A DNA stretch of 64,000 nt, from assembly GCA_013368315.1 (NCBI GenBank), contig JAACJM010000020.1, forward strand, positions 248,001 through 312,000. The letters run 5' to 3'. The stretch is from Tetrapyrgos nigripes. Lineage: Eukaryota; Basidiomycota; Agaricomycetes; Agaricales; Campanellaceae. The notes under the pieces are model-generated. The model saw only the letters and a list, made by a program, of their open reading frames with translations, was not told the DNA's origin and searched no databases. A program made the translations under genes and the position numbers. This document shows positions 58,593 through 64,000 of the stretch, piece by piece. How positions within the stretch are numbered: position 1 is the first letter of the stretch; every line of letters starts with the position of its first letter.

Positions 58593-61500
58593 CAGGGAGC
58601 GACTTGGAGCACCATAAATTAAGTGATTCAAAAGCTTTAAACCTTACTCTTAGACTGCGCACTCAGGCTGCGGTAATTTGAACCTGAGGCTTTGAGGGTG
58701 TATGTATGCACCATGAAACTTGCGCGCATATTAATGAACGCTCCTATGAATCCGAAATACTATTAATATTATATCCTTAGATCACTATCTATGGCTGGTG
58801 GCTGTGCGCTGAGCCTGCGGCCCCTGAATCATTACGATGTTGATACTTACCCTATCCGCATTTGTAACGCTAGGCTTGGCGAGGTTGGCAGTGGTTTAAA
58901 GTAAGTGGCGTGGTAGGGCGCGCGGGGGCGTACTTAACCTATAAAAAAGAGAAGATATGTAAAAATGATGGATCTGCTGGATCTGGGTTCCAACTTGTCA
59001 CTGTAAATACGCGTAAATATCTTCTGATTCTTCTCGGCACGACTGAGGGAGGCTGAGTTTGAATAAGCAGTTGAACGTCGGATATCGAAGTGTAGTGAGA
59101 GCACGTACAGCCTTGATCTTATCGACTTGGACATTGGACAAGCATTTCAAGTTGGAATTACTTGTTTCTCCACGAATGTTCAAAGGTACAGACGCGCTTT
59201 GACTTGAGTCTGAATCTTTTTTAAACCTCGGCAATTGCAACGGAAATGATCAAGTAAACCGGTCTTGTTTTGTCCTTGATTCTGGGTACGCGGTTATATT
59301 ATGGTACTCGGTCGGTTAAATTACGGTACGTCTCGCAGTTCAAACATCCGGATATCCGGAATGGGTAACCCCATCCAACGGAAGGAATGTGGCACTATCA
59401 CCGATGAGTAAATGGACTTTGAATCGATGTTGAACTTCCCCCAGGAATGAACGGAGAACGCGGAACACTTGGGAATAGAGAACGATGCCAATGGATGACT
59501 TCCCGTAAGGATTAATTCGGAAAAATCGTCTTAATTTCCATTACGGCACGCTCGGCTAAGTGCTCCAAAGCTCGGAATAAGTTCCGAATCGGAATTCGAG
59601 AATGCCTTCAAGTTGTGAATTTCAGGTACCCGCCAGAGGTGTGGCTTATAGTAAAGACTTAGACCAAGTACGATGTAACACTGCCAAGCCGACCCACTGG
59701 CCATTTCTGACAGTTTCTGACCTTGACCATGTCGTTCAACATCGAGGTAATTGTGATTGTGATTGTAATTGTAACTTGTGGCTTTCCAGAAACATGTACT
59801 TACTTGGTAAATTCGATTACTCTGGGCTCTCAGTGGTTCTTAATTAGTCCTAGACGAAATTCTAGACTCTAGATGCTGACCGGACCCTTCACCTTCACAA
59901 TTCCAACGAAGGGAAGGAAGGAAAGACAGAAGAATCCAGATGCAGGACTAATACTAGTACCTATCAACAGAACGGAAAACCTGAGCCGACAAAGAGCGCT
60001 CGCACGTCGTTTTGAGACGCTCGAAAGTCGAGACAGCGCCAGCAGGCGCTAATATCATGGATCTATTGGACCCGGGTCGCCGCGGGTATCTAGGTACATA
60101 CTGGGTAGTGTTTGTGGCTGGTTTGGGGTCAACGAATGCAGGACCACGACGGAGATTGTATGTACAATGTACGTGTCGGGATGATCACGATGGCCAAACC
60201 AAGGACGATTGGTATTGATCAAAAATCGACGTTCCAGTGGATGTCAGTGGATGTTAACGGATGATACTAGAAGTTATTCTACATACTGCCGGCCTCTGTA
60301 AGACTGTACCATGGCCAGCGCCACCGTCGGTTTCTCTGCTTGAGTCCGATGATATTGTTGTGCATGTCATACTGTTGATGACTATGGATGTACTCTAGAT
60401 GTAGGTGATTGTATCACAGTCGGAGACAGCATTAGGTTGTGTAACATGTTGCGAGTTGCGAGCAGTCACTCTTCCTCTTCCGTCAAACTCCTCGGGTACA
60501 GACATCTCCGGAGTCACCGCTCGGAGTCATTGATCTTGATGCATGATGACTGATCTGACACTAAGACTAAATACTAGTGATATTTATGATACTGATGCTA
60601 ATGATGAGGATGTTGATGCCCCGCTAATGATCATTGTACCTAGTTAGGAGGAGAAGAGCCCGAGAGCCCGAGAGCCAGAGAAGGGGAGGAGGAGAAGACG
60701 TCTACTACCTGGAAGGAAAATAAATAGTAACACCATGATTACTATGACAAGTCTCATGGCACACTCGGGCTGAAAGTCATGAATTGGTCTTGAAGCTTGA
60801 GGATTCTCAGTATTCCCGTGACAAGTCTGCCTCTGAATTATGATCAAGTCCGGGGAGAAACGAATTCCTAAGGAATCCCCAATAAATGCTTACAGCTATT
60901 TCACTAAATATGCGGAAAGTCCAAAAATCTTTTTTTCTCGATCAGCTCAATGCCTTTCGGCTTTCAGAGGGCCCAGTTGATTGGCCTCGGGAAAAAAAAA
61001 CGATTATTCCGTACTTTTGATGAAGTAGGTATTACTATTCAAGTTAAGGGGTATCTACGAGTACGTACTTCTCGACACGACTCTTGTAGATCTCCGCGAT
61101 CCGACGACAAGAGAGTATCCTAAGTATTTATAGAAGGTTGACAAATTGTGGACAAATTGTGGACCGACTGTAATTCTGTGACAGTGACTCAGCTACTTGC
61201 GAGGATAGGCCATAGCTCTTTCAAATTTCACCCACTTTATACTTAAAAGTAAACGGAATCGTTATATGGGCGACGCCACTACCACTGAACGAGCGAATGA
61301 ACGGGCTTAATCCATAGATGCTGCCCTGAAGTACTGAGCAACCACATAGTCCAGAGATGTATGCCGGGTATATACGACGGGTAGCAGTATGCGTAGTGAT
61401 CATAGCTGAATACTTACATCTGCGCGCATATGATTCCAACGATACTAGATGATAGATTAGATATTTGTTGCAAGCAGCTATACTTGGGTGAGGTGAGTGG

Positions 61501-62219
61501 ATGCAATCGTTCGTATCTCTCAGACCCACTGGAGAACTCGGGACGCTGAGTAAGTAGGGCGAATTACTCACCCCGTACTCGTTGAGTTTTAGAGAGAGTG
61601 TTTAAGTGCGGTTGGCTTGGCGATGGCGCTAGGAAGAAGCGTATTAAAACTGGTAAAAGGAGATTTCGAGACTCCTCTTGCATACATCATACGGTCGGGG
61701 GAAGCATATATGGTCGCAGTGATGGTTGATATGATAGCGTGGAGTGGTGGTCAAATCTTGGAGATTGATACACTCGGTATTCCGTTACCTACGGAGCAGA
61801 AAAGGACTATTTGGTATCATCTAAACATCGTGACCGACGACCCTTGGAATGAATTGGTCCCTTAGCTTGAGATTTTTGATAGGAAGCGAGACGAAACGAG
61901 ACAAGTCTTGGAGGTTTTTTCGCAGATAGGGGTCGACGGATACATGGTTACCCAGAGCTGTCATGATATCGGAGACAAGGACATCGCTGGCTCGAGAGAC
62001 ACAGCCGAGGATGAGGTGGCTGATATGGGTACTCTGCTGGCAATTGAAGGAAGGACTTGTTGAAAGCCCGAAAGGGAATGAGAGAGGCGTGTATGTTGTG
62101 TCTTGATGGTTGCTTTGCAAGCTGGGACAAACAACTTGAAACAAGAGGCTGTGACGGGGGCTGTGACATACATATCTTGTGCAAAACTTGTGAACGAGTG
62201 GTCGGGATACTTAAACGAC
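58593..62219. other. Long intergenic stretch, no gene seen
   Basis: About 3.6 kb. A short (GATTGT)n-like run occurs near 59750-59775. Open frames of 60-116 codons on both strands (for example 61617-61865 plus, 61571-61221 minus) have no recognised motifs or splice partners. The last few hundred bases are probably the promoter and leader of the gene at 62220. Confidence 0.45.
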
Positions 62220-64000
62220 ATGGACAACAACAGCGAGTTTACCTTCCAAATAGCCCCGTCAGACCCGCCCTACAACCCCGCCGCCCCCGACTACCACGAC
62301 CTCAACTCGCCCTTCTCTCAGCACAGCGAGCTCTCCTTTGAGGACGACTTTGATACGCGCTCGACATCCGCCGGCTTCCTCTTTGGCGGCACCCATTACG
62401 ATCCCAACGAGTTCGATAATCCATCGACGACCAACTCGTTGTTGATGTTTAACGAGGACACTTATCTCTCCTACGAATCCTCAGAGAATCCCATCCGCTC
62501 ACGGGCGTCTTCTCTCTCCTCCAACGGCAGTCCCCAGCTCCATCTCTCCCCATCGCCCAGAATGCAGGTCGCCCAGTCTCTGGAGTCCCTTTCCTTCTCG
62601 CCCCAGCAGTCTGCTCGCAAACCAAACAGTCCCCCGCGTCTTCTCATGCCAGACGAACCAGAGGCCTTCCAGCCTCCCACCATCAACGCCCCGGAAGGCG
62701 ACAACCCAGACGGCTCTTCCTCAGGTCCTCGTCTTCACATCGTCCCTGCAACGCCCGTCTCTGGAGGTGGCGCCGTCTCTAACCCGGGGAATGGTCAAGA
62801 AGGCTTACCATTCTCTTGTAAGCACATTATGCCGATTTTAGTAATATGCACTTTCTCATCAATTTCATCCTTTCCAGCCAATTCTCTCGCTCCTCGCCAT
62901 TCTCACTCTCCCTCTCCTGCTCCCCAGTGGGATCCCAGCTCCCAGAACTCGCGACAGCCGTCCGAAGATCCCATGGATGTCGTGTCATCCCGCTCCCTAA
63001 CAAATTCTCCGTTCCTGTTACCGAATCAAATCGGGCATGGGCGCCGAACCAAGAGTGACGGCTCTCTTGAGCCTCCGGCTTGGGATAATAATGCCGTCGC
63101 GATGACAAATGTCGACTCATCCGCTATAGAAGAAGACACATCCGATCCTACAGCCGCCCACAGCAACTCTCCGAACCTGGGAGCTATGAATACTAGCTTT
63201 TCATTTGGTGGCCTCTCTTCTTCCTCATCGTCCAACGATACCTCTTCCCCACAAATGCGAAGAACCAAATCCGATAACTACGGTCCGAGTGGGCGTCACA
63301 TCCGACAATCACGGTCAGAGGATTATAGGTTGGCAGTCCCCGGTATGGATCCCAACAACAACAACAATAACTCGACGGGTGGTTTCTTGGACGTTCCACC
63401 CTCATCACACGGAGACTTTATCAGACAACAACGATTCCTCAGTGCAGGACACGGTCATTCGCAAAGTTACTCTTCCGGAGACGATTCCTCTTCCGGTCTT
63501 CTTGGCAGTTCCATCCCCAACTTGGGCGCTGGAATGGGATTGGGATACAATAACGTCAACGGTGCTGCCTCCAACTCGACTAATTTCGAACTCCCTGGAA
63601 CAGGAGGTGTGCAGAGAAGACGACCTGCTTCTGTGGGTCATTATAGGCGTTCGTCTTCTGGTGCACGAGGCAGCGAAGGTGGAGAAACAGCGTTTGGCTT
63701 TGGTGAAGGCTCTGGCGGGTTGGGCATGGACTCGAGTAGTGGAGGTCTTGGACTCGTTGGCGTAGATTCCCTAGGAATGGGCCTCGGTAGAGGAGGGTAC
63801 TCCACCCCCGGTTCACATCATGGTGGACACTCGAGGAATACGAGCATTGGCGGAAGCGTACGTGCCAGTCCCTACCCATCACCGAATGTATCGCCTGCGC
63901 CGAGGGTTCACGAGTTGCCTCCCGCCGGCGGCAGCAATGACGGGTTAGACTTTGGTTTGTTGAGCGGGACGAACCCGGGATTGTCTGGGCCTGGCGTCTA
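62220..64000 (+). CDS. Ser/Gly/Asn-rich putative transcription regulator, 5' part
   Basis: Exon 1 (62220-62817) and exon 2 (62878 to the window edge) join at GTAAGC...TTCCAG, giving 573 complete codons so far; the gene continues to the right. It begins MDNNSEFTFQIAPSDPPYNP then AAPDYHDLNSPFSQHSELSF. It is low in hydrophobic residues and rich in Ser, Pro, Gly and Asn. Arg/Ser phospho-site-like motifs recur: RRTKSDGS, RRTKSDNY, RQSRSEDYR, HYRRSSSG. RASPYPSPNVSPAPR lies near the end. This style fits the N-terminal regulatory half of basidiomycete C2H2 factors of the Crz1 kind, where fingers come last. No finger is inside the window, so that identity is only a guess. Confidence 0.6.
   Translation, partial: MDNNSEFTFQIAPSDPPYNPAAPDYHDLNSPFSQHSELSFEDDFDTRSTSAGFLFGGTHYDPNEFDNPSTTNSLLMFNEDTYLSYESSENPIRSRASSLSSNGSPQLHLSPSPRMQVAQSLESLSFSPQQSARKPNSPPRLLMPDEPEAFQPPTINAPEGDNPDGSSSGPRLHIVPATPVSGGGAVSNPGNGQEGLPFSCKHIMPILVICTFSSISSFPANSLAPRHSHSPSPAPQWDPSSQNSRQPSEDPMDVVSSRSLTNSPFLLPNQIGHGRRTKSDGSLEPPAWDNNAVAMTNVDSSAIEEDTSDPTAAHSNSPNLGAMNTSFSFGGLSSSSSSNDTSSPQMRRTKSDNYGPSGRHIRQSRSEDYRLAVPGMDPNNNNNNSTGGFLDVPPSSHGDFIRQQRFLSAGHGHSQSYSSGDDSSSGLLGSSIPNLGAGMGLGYNNVNGAASNSTNFELPGTGGVQRRRPASVGHYRRSSSGARGSEGGETAFGFGEGSGGLGMDSSSGGLGLVGVDSLGMGLGRGGYSTPGSHHGGHSRNTSIGGSVRASPYPSPNVSPAPRVHELPPAGGSNDGLDFGLLSGTNPGLSGPGV

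Noticed and set aside
61617..61865. 82-codon open frame beginning MAMALGRSVLKLVKGDF
   Set aside because: Looks protein-like but has no homologue known to me, no clear promoter and no splice partner; not enough to call a gene.
1..64000. Search for CRISPR arrays, biosynthetic gene clusters or prokaryote-like operons
   Set aside because: No regularly spaced short repeats with unique spacers, no PKS/NRPS/terpene synthase genes, and the genes have spliceosomal introns; the only regular array is the satellite at 57466-58592.

Overview
The window is a piece of a filamentous fungal genome, almost certainly a mushroom-forming basidiomycete (Agaricomycetes). Genes are broken by many short introns (about 47-80 bases, GT...AG). 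Intergenic spaces are moderate, and many proteins carry long Ser/Pro/Gly/Asp-rich tracts. There is no operon structure. All gene models below were spliced by hand from the sequence; reading-frame continuity and lengths were checked across each junction, but no transcript or database evidence was available.

Layout. 0-7.5 kb: the 3' end of a proline iminopeptidase-like hydrolase, a decayed F-box/LRR copy, an AIM6-type phosphodiesterase, an intact F-box/LRR gene and, divergently from it across only 62 bp, a stand-alone glycosyltransferase related to the N-terminal half of plant L-arabinokinase. 7.5-9.8 kb: gene-poor, with a hairpin transposon (MITE) next to a broken exon pair. 9.8-18.7 kb: a 994-aa low-complexity protein, a vacuolar amino-acid transporter (AVT3/AVT4 type) and a TPR/CCCH zinc-finger protein, with two different MITEs stacked in its upstream region. 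20.5-40.6 kb: a dispersed family of four transcription-factor-like genes. Each ends in a C2H2 finger plus a C2HC finger, with one intron at the same codon position inside the first finger. Between them lie transposon debris (a 583-bp long-TIR element and a pogo-like transposase remnant) and long gene-free stretches. 41-46 kb: one minus-strand gene for a 1505-aa protein built largely from simple repeats. 48-50 kb: an RTA1-family seven-helix membrane protein with a 15-nt microexon. 52.4 kb: tRNA-Arg(CCU). 54-56.7 kb: a secreted, probably GPI-anchored alpha/beta hydrolase whose nucleophile serine is replaced by glycine. 57.4-58.6 kb: a tandem satellite. 62.2 kb to the end: the 5' part of a Ser/Gly-rich putative transcription regulator.

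The genes do not form one pathway. The coherent themes are (a) local expansion of a C2H2/C2HC regulator family, (b) F-box/LRR duplication and decay, and (c) non-autonomous DNA transposons settling in promoters and next to broken genes. The best candidates for something not well described are the C2H2/C2HC family with its conserved finger-splitting intron, the nucleophile-less GPI hydrolase, the free-standing arabinokinase-like glycosyltransferase, and the CACTA-like MITE family.
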